A program made the translations under genes and the position numbers. From NCBI GenBank assembly GCA_963724405.1, contig CAVRUQ010000016.1, positions 124,001 to 188,000 of the forward strand: a stretch of 64,000 bases of DNA, written 5' to 3'. This DNA comes from CAVQBJ01 sp963724405 (GTDB lineage Bacteria > Actinomycetota > Thermoleophilia > Solirubrobacterales > Solirubrobacteraceae). Of this stretch, positions 43,058 through 50,620 are shown one piece after another (position 1 is the first letter of the stretch; each line of letters opens with the position of its first letter). The notes beneath the pieces were generated by a model. The model was not told the DNA's origin, made no database searches, and was given only the letters and a program-made list of their open reading frames with translations.

Positions 43058-43768
43058 TCAGCGCGCCGAGCCGAACCACGCCGCGATCGGCAGCGCGGAG
43101 CCCGCGCGGGCGAGCAGCTCGGGTCGCGGCGCCTCGATGGGCGGGAGCGTGTGCACGTCGACCTCGCCGGCGCGCGCGATCGTGTCGCGGTTGGAGCGGA
43201 GCATCGCGTCGGGATCCGCGGGCCAGGGATTCAAGACGACGGCTCGCACGTCCAGTCGGGCGGCGTGGGCCGCCGCGAGCGTCAGGAGGGTGTGATTGAT
43301 CGTGCCGAGCCCGGCGCGCGCGACGACGACGACGGGCAGGCCGAGGTCGACCGCGAGGTCGCACACGCTGTAGTCGTCGGTGAGCGGGACGAGCAGGCCG
43401 CCGACCCCCTCGACGACGAGCGGGCCGTCACGGCCCCGCTCGTAGGCGCCGGCGACCAGCTCGGCGGGCGCGATCGCGCGGCCGCTCAGCGCGAGCGCGA
43501 GGTGGGGGGAGACCGCCGGGCCGAGGCGCAGCGGCGCGACCTCGCTCGCCGGCCGCCGCGCGGCGAGGGCGAGCAACTCGTCGTCCGGAGGCCACTTCCC
43601 GGCCGGCTCGTCGGTGCCCGTGACGATCGGCTTATACGCCCGGACCGGCTCCCCGGCGGCGGCGAGCGAGGCGAGCAGCACGGCGGTGAGCACCGACTTG
43701 CCGACCCCGGTGTCGGTGCCGGTGACGAGGCAGCCGCGCAGGCCGGCGCCGGCTTGGTCAGGCGGCAC
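43058..43768 (-). CDS. bioD: Dethiobiotin synthetase
   Basis: A 236-aa ATP-dependent enzyme that closes the ureido ring of dethiobiotin. P-loop VTGTDTGVGKSVLTA, substrate-lysine segment RAYKPIVTGTDE, VVEGVGGLLVPLTDDYSVCDLAVDLGLPVVVVARAGLGTINHTLLT (switch and base-binding regions) all match BioD. GTG 43768 overlaps the end of bioF by 11 nt, so it is translated with bioF. Confidence 0.96.
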   Translation of the reverse strand: MPPDQAGAGLRGCLVTGTDTGVGKSVLTAVLLASLAAAGEPVRAYKPIVTGTDEPAGKWPPDDELLALAARRPASEVAPLRLGPAVSPHLALALSGRAIAPAELVAGAYERGRDGPLVVEGVGGLLVPLTDDYSVCDLAVDLGLPVVVVARAGLGTINHTLLTLAAAHAARLDVRAVVLNPWPADPDAMLRSNRDTIARAGEVDVHTLPPIEAPRPELLARAGSALPIAAWFGSAR

Positions 43769-45002
43769 GCGAGACGCGCAGCTCGCGGTCGCTTGCCGGA
43801 CCGGGCGGCGTCTGCGCCGGCGCCGGCGCGAGGAGCCCGACCGCGCGAGCCGCGTCGCCGATCGCCCGGGCCGCCTCGCGCAGCTCGTCCGCGGCGTGGG
43901 TGGCCATCACCGTCAGGCGCAGGCGCGACGTGCCCTCGGGCACGGTCGGCGGGCGGATCGCCTGGGCGAACACTCCGCGGCGCAGCGCCTCCTCGCAGCA
44001 CTCCATCGCCCGGGCCGCGTCGCCGACCAGCAGCGGCACGATCGGCGTCTCGCCGCCGCCGGCGGACAGCCCCTGGGCGGCGAGCTCGGCGCGCAGCAAC
44101 CGCGCGTTGGCCCGGAGCGTCTCGACGCGCTGCGGCTCGTGCTCGAGCACGTCGAGCGCGGCCAGCGCCGCCGCGGCGGCCGGGGGCGGCGGCGCGGTGG
44201 AGAAGATGAGCGGCCGGGCGACGTTGACGAGGAGGCGCACGGTGGCCGTCGTCGCGCAGGCGTAGGCCCCATAGGAACCGAGTGCCTTGCTGAGCGTGCC
44301 GATGACGACGTCGACCTCTCCCTCCAGGCCGGCCTCGGCCACCGCGCCCCGGCCGCCCGGGCCGAGCACCCCGGTTGCGTGCGCCTCGTCGACGACGAGC
44401 TCGGCGCCATGGCGGTCGGCGAGCTCGGCGAGCGCCGGCAGCGGGGCCACGTCGCCGTCCATCGAGAACACCGCGTCGGTGACGATCACCCGCCGGCGCG
44501 CCGCGCCGAGCTCACGCTCGTGCTCGAGACCCCAGCGCAGGTGCTCGATGTCGCCGTGGCGGTAGACGAACGTCCGCGCCCGCGACAGCCGGCAGCCGTC
44601 GATGATCGAGGCGTGGTTGAGCGCGTCGGAGTAGACGACGTCGCCCGGCCCGGCGAGGGCGCCGAGCACCCCGAGGTTGGCGAGATACCCGGAGCCGAAC
44701 AGGACGCACGCCTCGGTCGACTCGAAGGCGGCGAGACGTTCCTCCAACCGCCGGTGGACGGTCATCGTCCCCGACACGAGGCGGGACGCGCCGGCGCCGA
44801 CGCCCCACCGGGCCGCCGCGTCGGCGGCGGCCTCGCGGACGACCGGCTCGTCGGCGAGCCCGAGGTAGTTGTTCGAGCACAGCAGGAGCACCGGCTCGCC
44901 GTCGAGCAGCACCCTGGGACCCTGCGGTCCGCTCACAAGGCGCAGGCGGCGATACAGACCGAGCTCGCGCAGCTCCTGCAGTCGCTCCTCGATGAAGCTC
45001 AC
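43758..45002 (-). CDS. bioF: 8-amino-7-oxononanoate synthase
   Basis: A 414-aa PLP enzyme condensing pimeloyl-thioester with alanine. It contains LLCSNNYLGLADEPVV, GAGASRLVSGTMTVHRRLEERLAAFE, VYSDALNHASIIDGCRLSRAR, FSMDGDVAPLPALAELADRHGAELVVDEAHATGVLGPGGRG and the PLP-lysine motif IGTLSKALGSYGAYAC. The start is GTG 45002, 5 nt after the bioB stop; the reading frame upstream is open but lies inside bioB. The terminal 25 residues after AARAIG are Pro/Ala-rich and beyond the family core. Confidence 0.95.
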   Translation of the reverse strand: MSFIEERLQELRELGLYRRLRLVSGPQGPRVLLDGEPVLLLCSNNYLGLADEPVVREAAADAAARWGVGAGASRLVSGTMTVHRRLEERLAAFESTEACVLFGSGYLANLGVLGALAGPGDVVYSDALNHASIIDGCRLSRARTFVYRHGDIEHLRWGLEHERELGAARRRVIVTDAVFSMDGDVAPLPALAELADRHGAELVVDEAHATGVLGPGGRGAVAEAGLEGEVDVVIGTLSKALGSYGAYACATTATVRLLVNVARPLIFSTAPPPPAAAAALAALDVLEHEPQRVETLRANARLLRAELAAQGLSAGGGETPIVPLLVGDAARAMECCEEALRRGVFAQAIRPPTVPEGTSRLRLTVMATHAADELREAARAIGDAARAVGLLAPAPAQTPPGPASDRELRVSRAA

Positions 45003-45007
45003 CGGCG

Positions 45008-46195
45008 CTACTCGTGCACCGCGACGCGCCGGTCGGCCGCGCCGACGTTCGGCGCGCCGTCGGGGCGCGGCGGGACCGAGGCCTTGGCGCGGAAGCGCAG
45101 CTGCCTCGAGGGGTCCCACAGGTTCACGGTGAGCGCGTCGGTCGCGTCGCGCTCGGCGTGCGGGCCCTCGAGGTGCTCGCCGATCACGTCGGGGGTCTCG
45201 CCCGACAGCCAGCCCGAGCGGTTGTCCGGCCGCGGGTTGGCCCCGTTGTCGGGCTGACGCCCGGTGTTCAGCCCGAGCGCCTCGAACATCGCGCGGTCCT
45301 CGTGCGGCTCGGAGCCGAGCGTCGTCAGGAAGTTGCCCATCATCACACCGTTGAGCCCCGCCTTCACCGCGAGCGGCTGCAGCTCGCCGAGGTTCTCCAC
45401 CCGCCCGCCGCACAGGCGGAAGAGCGCGTCGGGGAGGATGAGGCGGAAGATCGCCACCCACTGGACGGCCTCCCACGGGTCCATGTACTCGCGGTCGCCG
45501 AACTTCGTGCCGGCCCTCGGGTTGAGCAGGTTGATCGGCACGCTCGTCGGGTTGATCTCGGCGAGCTGGAAGGCCATCTCGACGCGCTGCTCGCGCGTCT
45601 CACCGAGGTTGAGGATGCCGCCCACGCAGGTCTCCAGGCCCGCCTCCCTGACCGCCGAGATCGTGCGCAGCCGCCCCTCGTAGCGGACCGTCGTCGAGAC
45701 CTCGTCGTAGTAGGACTCCGCCGTCTCCACGTTGTGATGGACGCGCTGGATGCCGGCCTCGCGCAGCGCGCGTGCGCGCTCGGCGGACATGTGCCCGATC
45801 GATGCGCAGCGCTTGAGGTTCGTGTGCTCGGCGACGAGCCGCGCCCCCTCCAGGATCCGCTCGAAGTCGCGCTTGGACAGCCCTTGCCCCTGCGTGACCA
45901 TGCAGAACCGGTGGGCACCGGCCGCCTCCGCGGCCCGCGCGTGCTCGAGGATCTGCTCGGGGCTCATCATCGCGTGCATCGGCGTCTCGGCCTCGGCGAA
46001 GCGCGACTGGGCGCAGAAGCCGCAGTCCTCGGCGCAACCGCCCGACTTCGCGTTGACGAGCGAGCACAGGTCCGTGGAGTCTCCGAACCGGTCCCGGCGG
46101 GCCGCCCAGGCCTGCTCGACGAGCGCCTCGATCTCGGCGTGGTCCTCGATGTCGCCCAGTTGGAGGGCCTCCTCGCGGGTGATGAGCGGCGGCAT
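45008..46195 (-). CDS. bioB: Biotin synthase with C-terminal extension
   Basis: A 395-aa radical-SAM enzyme inserting sulfur into dethiobiotin. The [4Fe-4S] motif is CAEDCGFCAQS; downstream are FCMVTQGQGLSKRDFERI, HHNVETAESYYDEV, CVGGILNLGETREQR and INLLNPRAGTKF. ATG 46195 follows GGAGG by 9 nt, with -10 TAACGT (46236-46231). The family normally ends soon after the LGLN segment (about 345 aa); here about 75 residues follow it, including WDPSRQLRFRAKASVPPRPDG. The extension is unexplained. It heads bioB-bioF-bioD. Confidence 0.96.
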   Translation of the reverse strand: MPPLITREEALQLGDIEDHAEIEALVEQAWAARRDRFGDSTDLCSLVNAKSGGCAEDCGFCAQSRFAEAETPMHAMMSPEQILEHARAAEAAGAHRFCMVTQGQGLSKRDFERILEGARLVAEHTNLKRCASIGHMSAERARALREAGIQRVHHNVETAESYYDEVSTTVRYEGRLRTISAVREAGLETCVGGILNLGETREQRVEMAFQLAEINPTSVPINLLNPRAGTKFGDREYMDPWEAVQWVAIFRLILPDALFRLCGGRVENLGELQPLAVKAGLNGVMMGNFLTTLGSEPHEDRAMFEALGLNTGRQPDNGANPRPDNRSGWLSGETPDVIGEHLEGPHAERDATDALTVNLWDPSRQLRFRAKASVPPRPDGAPNVGAADRRVAVHE

Positions 46196-46296
46196 GGTCG
46201 GCGACCTCCAGGTTGTGCTTGGAGCGCGCCACGTTAGGGCCGCGAGCGGACGGGACTCCCGGCCGTGGGCCGGGCCGCCTTGTTGCGGCGTGGGCG

Positions 46297-47109
46297 TTAG
46301 TCGCCGCGCCAGCGCGGTGCGCGCTTCTCGGCGAAGGCGCGCACGCCCTCGCGCATGTCCCGCGACGCGAACGAGGCCTCGCGCAGGGCGATCAGCTCGC
46401 GCTCGGTGTCGGCGTCGAGGGCGCCGTGCTCGTCGAGCAGCGCGCGGATGACGCGCTTGTTGCCGCGCTGGGCCAGGGGCGCGTGGCCGGCGAGCTCGGT
46501 GGCCATCCGGAGTGCGGTGGCGTCGAGCTCCTCGGCCGCGACGGCGCGGTTGACAAGCCCCCAGCCGAGGGCCGTCCCGGCGTCGACGTACCGGCCGAGC
46601 AGAAAGAGCTCGCGCGTGCGCGTGACCCCGATCGCGTCGATGAAGCGCCGCAGGCCGGTGTGGCTGTAGACGAGGCCGAGGCGGGCCGGCGGCATGCCGA
46701 GCTCGACCCCGGTTGCGCACACGCGCAGGTCGCAGGCGAGCGCGAGCTCGAGGCCCCCGCCGATCGCGTGGCCGCCGAGCGCCGCCAGCGTCGGGTACGG
46801 GTAGGCCTCCAGCGCGTCGATCGCCTCCGTGAACGGGTGGGCGACGAGCTGCTCGGCGCGCTCGGCGAAGTCCTCTTCCGGGATCTCGCCGATGTCGTAG
46901 CCGGCCGAGAACATGCCGCCCGTGCCGGTGACGACGACGCAGCGCGCGTCGAGACGTCCGAGCACGTCGGTCATCGCGTCGAGGATCGCGTGGTCGAGCG
47001 CGTTGCGCTTGGCCGGGTGGGAGATGGTCAGGCGCGCGACGTCCGGCGCCGGCTCGTCGACGAGCAGCTTGCCGTCGGCGAGGGCGGTCGGGAGGTTGGG
47101 CCCGGACAT
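46297..47109 (-). CDS. Enoyl-CoA hydratase/isomerase family protein
   Basis: A 270-aa crotonase-fold protein. HPAKRNALDHAILDAM, MFSAGYDIGEIPEEDF (first oxyanion hole) and AALGGHAIGGGLELALACDLRVCATGVELGMPPARLGLVYSHTG (second oxyanion hole and catalytic region) are present. It may hydrate or isomerise an acyl-CoA; no closer assignment is justified. Start ATG 47109 has -10 TAGCCT (47123-47118) 8 nt upstream. It precedes bioB on the same strand by 101 bp, where bioB has its own promoter. Confidence 0.9.
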   Translation of the reverse strand: MSGPNLPTALADGKLLVDEPAPDVARLTISHPAKRNALDHAILDAMTDVLGRLDARCVVVTGTGGMFSAGYDIGEIPEEDFAERAEQLVAHPFTEAIDALEAYPYPTLAALGGHAIGGGLELALACDLRVCATGVELGMPPARLGLVYSHTGLRRFIDAIGVTRTRELFLLGRYVDAGTALGWGLVNRAVAAEELDATALRMATELAGHAPLAQRGNKRVIRALLDEHGALDADTERELIALREASFASRDMREGVRAFAEKRAPRWRGD

Positions 47110-47117
47110 GAGGCGAC

Positions 47118-47123
47118 AGGCTA
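47118..47123 (-). promoter_or_regulatory. Leaderless -10 element of the crotonase gene
   Basis: TAGCCT on the minus strand, 8 nt from ATG 47109. Confidence 0.5.
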
Positions 47124-47265
47124 GTGGGCGGCGGTGGGGAGGCGGGGGGCGACCGGGACGTCGGAGCGTGAGCCTGGACCGGGCGGTTGGCGCGCGCGCG
47201 GGCGGCCGGGTCCGGGGGCTCGCCCCGCGGGGCCTGGGTCGAGGGGGGCCGGCGCAGGAGGCCTC

Positions 47266-47697
47266 GCTCGCCCGGCGGGGGTGTTCGAGCGGGTGGGCGG
47301 CGCAGGGGGGCCTGCCCGGCGAAGTTTGTTCGATCTTGTTTCACCAGGAGAGAAGATCGACCAAACCTCGGCTGCCCCCCCGCGCCCCCCGCGCCCCCGC
47401 CCCCCGCGGCGCGCGCGCGTCATCCCGGACCGGCGCTCCCGACCGGCGCCCGCGGGCGCCCCGATCCGCGCCCGCTCGCCCGGCGGGGGTGGTCGAGCGG
47501 GTGGGCGGCGCAGGGGGGCCTGGCCGGCGAAGTTTGTTCGATCTTGTTTCACCAGGAGAGAAGATCGACCAAACTTCGGCTGCCCACCCGCGCCCCCCGC
47601 GCCCCCGCGCCCCCGCCCCCCGCGCGCCCGCGGCGCGCGCGCGTCGCCCCGGACCGTCGCCCCCGACCGGCGCCCGCGGGCGCCCCGACCCGCGCCC
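47266..47697. repeat. Tandem duplication of about 208 bp with internal long hairpins
   Basis: The gene-free stretch 47110-47758 contains two head-to-tail copies, 47266-47473 and 47474-47697. They begin GCTCGCCCGGCGGGGGTG and share the same order of blocks. Each carries a 51-nt inverted repeat (47320-47370 and 47528-47578) with an 18-bp stem starting CGAAGTTTGTTCGATCTT and a loop of about 15 nt containing TTTCACCAGGAG. The AT-richness of this core contrasts with flanking C-rich tracts (cgccccccgcgcccccgc) that would form G-quadruplexes on the minus strand. Copy 2 restores one base pair that is mismatched in copy 1. No ORF here has protein-like composition. Function unknown. Confidence 0.85.
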
Positions 47698-47743
47698 GCC
47701 CGCACACACCGAACGCCCCCACCCGCGCCCCGCGCCTCCCCCC

Positions 47744-47749
47744 TAGACT
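47744..47749 (+). promoter_or_regulatory. Leaderless -10 element of the GNAT gene
   Basis: TAGACT lies 9 nt before ATG 47759, just beyond the C-rich tract. Confidence 0.55.
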
Positions 47750-47758
47750 CCCGCCACG

Positions 47759-48256
47759 ATGCGGATCCGAGACGCCCTGCCCGAGGATCTCGAGGCGATC
47801 GTGCGGATCTACAACGCGACGATCCCCAGCCGCGAGTCGACGGCCGACCTCCACCCGGTGACCGTGCAGCAGCGCGGGGCGTGGTTCATCGCGCACTCGC
47901 CCGACCGGCGGCCCCTGTGGGTCGGCGAGGACGAAGCGGGCGCCATGCTCGGGTGGTGTTCGCTGCGCGACTTCTACGGGCGCCCGGCGTACGCGGCGAC
48001 GGCCGAGATCGGAATCTACGTCGACGCGGCGGCGCGGCGGCGCGGCGTCGGGCGCGCCTTCCTGCAGGCGGCGATCGAGCGCGGACCGGATCTCGGGATC
48101 ACGACGCTGCTCGCCGTCGCGTTCGCGCACAACGCGGCGAGCGTCGGCCTATTCACCGGTATGGGCTTCGAGCGCTGGGGGCTGCTGCCCGGGGTCGCGC
48201 GCCTGGACGAGCGCCCCGCCGACGTGCTCATCCTCGGCCGTCACCTGCCGGCGTAG
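47759..48256 (+). CDS. GNAT N-acetyltransferase (phosphinothricin/methionine-sulfoximine acetyltransferase-like)
   Basis: A 165-aa GNAT. It follows the Pat family order: IRDALPEDLEAIVRIYNATIPSRESTADLHPVT, GWCSLRDFYGRPAYAATAEIGIYVDAAARRRGVGRAFLQAAIERG (acetyl-CoA pyrophosphate loop R-R-x-G-V-G) and AHNAASVGLFTGMGFERWGLLPGV. Such enzymes acetylate amino-acid analogues. The DxR-type start residues and length fit. It converges on the biotinyl carrier gene. Confidence 0.9.
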   Translation: MRIRDALPEDLEAIVRIYNATIPSRESTADLHPVTVQQRGAWFIAHSPDRRPLWVGEDEAGAMLGWCSLRDFYGRPAYAATAEIGIYVDAAARRRGVGRAFLQAAIERGPDLGITTLLAVAFAHNAASVGLFTGMGFERWGLLPGVARLDERPADVLILGRHLPA

Positions 48257-48271
48257 GGGGCGATCCGCCCC
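48257..48271. terminator. Hairpin between convergent genes
   Basis: GGGGCG-ATC-CGCCCC forms a 6-bp GC stem right after the acetyltransferase stop. No U-run follows, which is common for terminators in high-GC actinobacteria. Confidence 0.4.
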
Positions 48272-48317
48272 GCCCGCACCGCGCGCGCCGCGGGCCCGGC
48301 GGCCGGCGCCCGGCGCG

Positions 48318-48530
48318 TCACTCGAGCACGACGAGCGTGTCCCCCTCGTTCACGGCCTGGCCCTCTTCGCAGAGGATCTCCTTGACCGTGCCGGCGTCCT
48401 CGGCTTCGACGGGCATCTCCATCTTCATCGACTCCAGGATGGCGACGGTGTCGCCCTCCTCGATGACGTCGCCGACCGCACATTCGATCTTCCAGACCGT
48501 TCCGGTGATGTGGGCCTCCACTTCAGGCAC
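48318..48530 (-). CDS. Standalone biotin carboxyl carrier (biotinyl/lipoyl attachment) protein
   Basis: A 70-aa protein that is only the attachment domain: EVEAHITGTVWKIECAVGDVIEEGDTVAILESMKMEMPVEAEDAGTVKEI. The biotinylated lysine is in ESMKMEMPV. The start GTG 48530 is set by GAGGAGG 5 nt upstream; the frame stays open to 48842 but that portion has no protein-like composition. -10 TATCGT (48584-48579) gives a leader of about 40 nt. Similar small carriers serve acyl-CoA carboxylases in actinobacteria; the carboxyltransferase at 58975 is a possible partner. The biotin carboxylase subunit is not in the window. Confidence 0.9.
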   Translation of the reverse strand: MPEVEAHITGTVWKIECAVGDVIEEGDTVAILESMKMEMPVEAEDAGTVKEILCEEGQAVNEGDTLVVLE

Positions 48531-49097
48531 GTCGACCTCCTCGAGGACGCGGGGGATGTGTGCTGCAAGGGAGCCGACACGATAGCCCGCGCACCCGACC
48601 GCTCCGCGGCGCGCCCCGCCCGGCGGCGCGCCGCCGCTCGGCGCCGCACTCGCCGCCAGCACCGCACCGCACCCGCACCGCACCGCGCCCGCCCGGACCG
48701 CGATCGCCCGGACCGCGACCGCCCGACCACCCTCGACTCCGCGTCGACGTGCTTCGACCGAGTGTCGAACACCGCCCCCGAAGTTCGTACCTGGTGTCGG
48801 TGTGCGCGCCGCTGTCCCATGCCTACTCTTCATCCACGTCATCGGAAGCCTCGGTGATCAGTTCAGACCATCAACGCGCTTGCTCCTGGCGTGAGGGTGG
48901 ACATACAGGCGGACCCGCGTTGCCGGGCCGGAGGACCACCGCGTACGGGGCGCGGCCCTCCGCGTGTGACAGCCGCCGACTGTGAAGCCGGCCGGGGTGC
49001 CGGCCCGCGACCCTCCCGCGGGCCGAATGCCCCGGCCGGCAGTCACAGGGCGCGCGGCGTAACCTTGGGTTGCGCCCGCTGTAGAGCGCAGTGAGCC
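48531..49097. other. Gene-free region with promoter elements and a large stem-loop
   Basis: 567 bp with no supported gene. The left part is promoter and leader of the biotinyl carrier. 48600-48740 is a simple-sequence stretch of cgcaccg/gaccgcg units. 48980-49048 folds into CTGTGA-A-GCCGGCCGGGG paired with CCCCGGCCGGC-AG-TCACAG (17 bp) around an inner CGGCCCGCG/CGCGGGCCG hairpin. TAACCT (49060-49065) may be the -10 of the acyltransferase at 49098. Confidence 0.5.
48980..49048. repeat. Large nested inverted repeat upstream of the acyltransferase gene
   Basis: Outer stem of 6 + 11 bp (CTGTGA with TCACAG; GCCGGCCGGGG with CCCCGGCCGGC) and inner stem of 9 bp (49001-49009 with 49017-49025). It could be a cruciform or a terminator, but no gene on either strand ends just before it. 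Confidence 0.7.
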
Positions 49098-49883
49098 ATG
49101 TCCGACCTCGCACCGATGCGCGAGCAGGTCTACACCGACCCTCGCCCCGCCGAGCACTTCACCCGCTTCCACGAGAGGGCGCGCACGCGCGACCCGGACT
49201 GGGCGTACGAGTTCACGCGGCTGATCACCTCGGTGTACGCGTACACGTTTCTGCGCGCCCGCTCGATCTCGACCGAGAAGGTGCCGGGCTCCGGGGCCGT
49301 GATCCTGGCTCCGAACCACTTCTCGTTCATGGACCACTTCCTGATGGGGTGCTACCTGCGCCGCAAGATCCGCTTCATGGCCAAGTCGCAGCTGTTCAAG
49401 CCGCCCGCGCAGTTCATCTACACGCACGGTGGCGTCTTTCCCGTGCGCCGGGGGGCGCGTGACGAGGAGGCGTTCATCACCGCCGAGACGATCCTTCAGA
49501 AGGGCGGATGCATCGCGATGTACTGCGAGGGTGGGCGGTCCCGGACCGGCAAGCTCGCCGAGCAGGCCAAGCGCGGCATCGGCCGCCTCGCCCTGGAGAC
49601 CGGCGCCCCGGTCGTGCCGATCGCGATCCATGGCTCCTCGCATGTCCGTAACTGGAAGCGGCTGCAGTTCCCTAAGATCACCGTCCAGTACGGGGACGCA
49701 CTTCGCTTCGAGCGCACGGAGCACCCGACGGCCGCGCAGCAGCAGGCCGTCGCCGACGAGATCCTCGTCCGGATCAAGGGCCTGTACGCCGGACTGGAGG
49801 AGCACGGGCGCAAGGGCATCCTCGAGCGCGTCCGCCGTGAGCGGCGAGCGGCCCGCCGCGCGGGCGGCGCCGCCGCGGCCTGA
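49098..49883 (+). CDS. 1-acyl-sn-glycerol-3-phosphate acyltransferase-like (PlsC family)
   Basis: A 261-aa LPLAT. The catalytic motif is NHFSFMDHFL (NHxxxxD), followed by KSQLFKPPAQFIYTHGGVFPVRRGARDEEAF, AMYCEGGRSRTGKLAEQAKRGIGRLALETGAPVVPIAIHGS (EGxRSRTG phosphate-binding and VPVxI blocks). It transfers an acyl chain to lysophosphatidate or a similar lysolipid at the membrane face. The N-terminus up to LITSVYAYTFL is a membrane-contact helix; the tail is Arg/Ala-rich. The degenerate SDR gene follows 11 bp later. Confidence 0.92.
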   Translation: MSDLAPMREQVYTDPRPAEHFTRFHERARTRDPDWAYEFTRLITSVYAYTFLRARSISTEKVPGSGAVILAPNHFSFMDHFLMGCYLRRKIRFMAKSQLFKPPAQFIYTHGGVFPVRRGARDEEAFITAETILQKGGCIAMYCEGGRSRTGKLAEQAKRGIGRLALETGAPVVPIAIHGSSHVRNWKRLQFPKITVQYGDALRFERTEHPTAAQQQAVADEILVRIKGLYAGLEEHGRKGILERVRRERRAARRAGGAAAA

Positions 49884-49894
49884 GCGCGCGGCGG

Positions 49895-50539
49895 ATGCCC
49901 GACGCTCCGGATCGCTCGGATGCGATCGCGCCGACGGCCCTGCTGCGGCCGGGCGTGCTCGACGGCCTGCACCTCGTGGTCGCCGGTCCGGGCGGTCGCT
50001 TCGCCTCGTTCGCCGACGCCGTCGCCGCCGGATCCGCGGCGCTCGGCGCCTCCGTCGCCCGCCTGGTCGCCGATCCCGACGAGGATCTCGTGCAGTCGGC
50101 GGTCGCCGCGCTGCCGTCGCTCGCCGATACGTCCGTGCTCGTGTGCGATGGCGCCGGGCTGCTGGTGCGCTTCGCGGCTGAGGGCTCGTCGCTCGCCGCC
50201 GACGGCGCGGCGCTCGGCGCCGCCCTCTCGAGCACCTGGAACGTCGTGCGCGCGTTCGTGCTCGGTGCGCTGCTGGCGGCCGAGCGCCCGGGGCGGATCA
50301 TTGCGATCGCGCCGCCCGACGACGGGCACCCGCGGGCCGACGCCGCCCGCGCGGCGCTCGAGAATCTGGCCCGCACGCTGTCGGTCGAGTGGGCCCGACA
50401 CGCGATCACGACGGTGTCGATCGCGCCCGGGCCGAGCACCACCCCGGGCGAGGTGGCCGCGCTCGTCGCGTTCCTCGCCTCGCCCGCGGGCGCATACTAC
50501 TCAGGCTGCGAGCTCGACCTCCGCGGGCCGGCGCGCTGA
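49895..50539 (+). CDS. Degenerate short-chain dehydrogenase (SDR-like) protein
   Basis: A 214-aa protein with an SDR-like second half: ARAALENLARTLSVEWARHAITTVSIAPGP, then LVAFLASPAGAYYSGCELDLRG, as in FabG-type SDRs. The N-terminal glycine motif is altered (LVVAGPGGRFASFADAVAAG, no GxxxGxG) and the catalytic Tyr-x3-Lys is missing where ADAARAALENL stands. It is therefore unlikely to be an ordinary oxidoreductase; it could be a structural partner. It is close behind the acyltransferase gene and probably in its operon. Confidence 0.75.
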   Translation: MPDAPDRSDAIAPTALLRPGVLDGLHLVVAGPGGRFASFADAVAAGSAALGASVARLVADPDEDLVQSAVAALPSLADTSVLVCDGAGLLVRFAAEGSSLAADGAALGAALSSTWNVVRAFVLGALLAAERPGRIIAIAPPDDGHPRADAARAALENLARTLSVEWARHAITTVSIAPGPSTTPGEVAALVAFLASPAGAYYSGCELDLRGPAR

Positions 50540-50620
50540 GCGAGACTCGACGGACGTCGTCCCTGCAGCGTCTCGGTTTCGCGCTAGCGTTAGCCACGAG
50601 GAGGGCGCGAGGGAGAAGCG

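Noticed and set aside
47266..47700. The tandem repeats considered as a CRISPR array or as coding
   Set aside because: There are only two long copies without short spacers, and the frames through them are Arg/Pro/Gly low complexity.
48835..48885. Minus-strand 15-codon acidic tail (ELITEASDDVDEE then stop)
   Set aside because: It is preceded in frame by a stop codon, so it cannot be the end of a larger protein.
48858..48920. Short minus-strand frame ending RVRLYVHPHARSKRVDGLN that resembles the start of a DUF167/YggU protein
   Set aside because: The frame stops immediately after this stretch and the upstream frame has no protein-like composition, so it is at best a relic.
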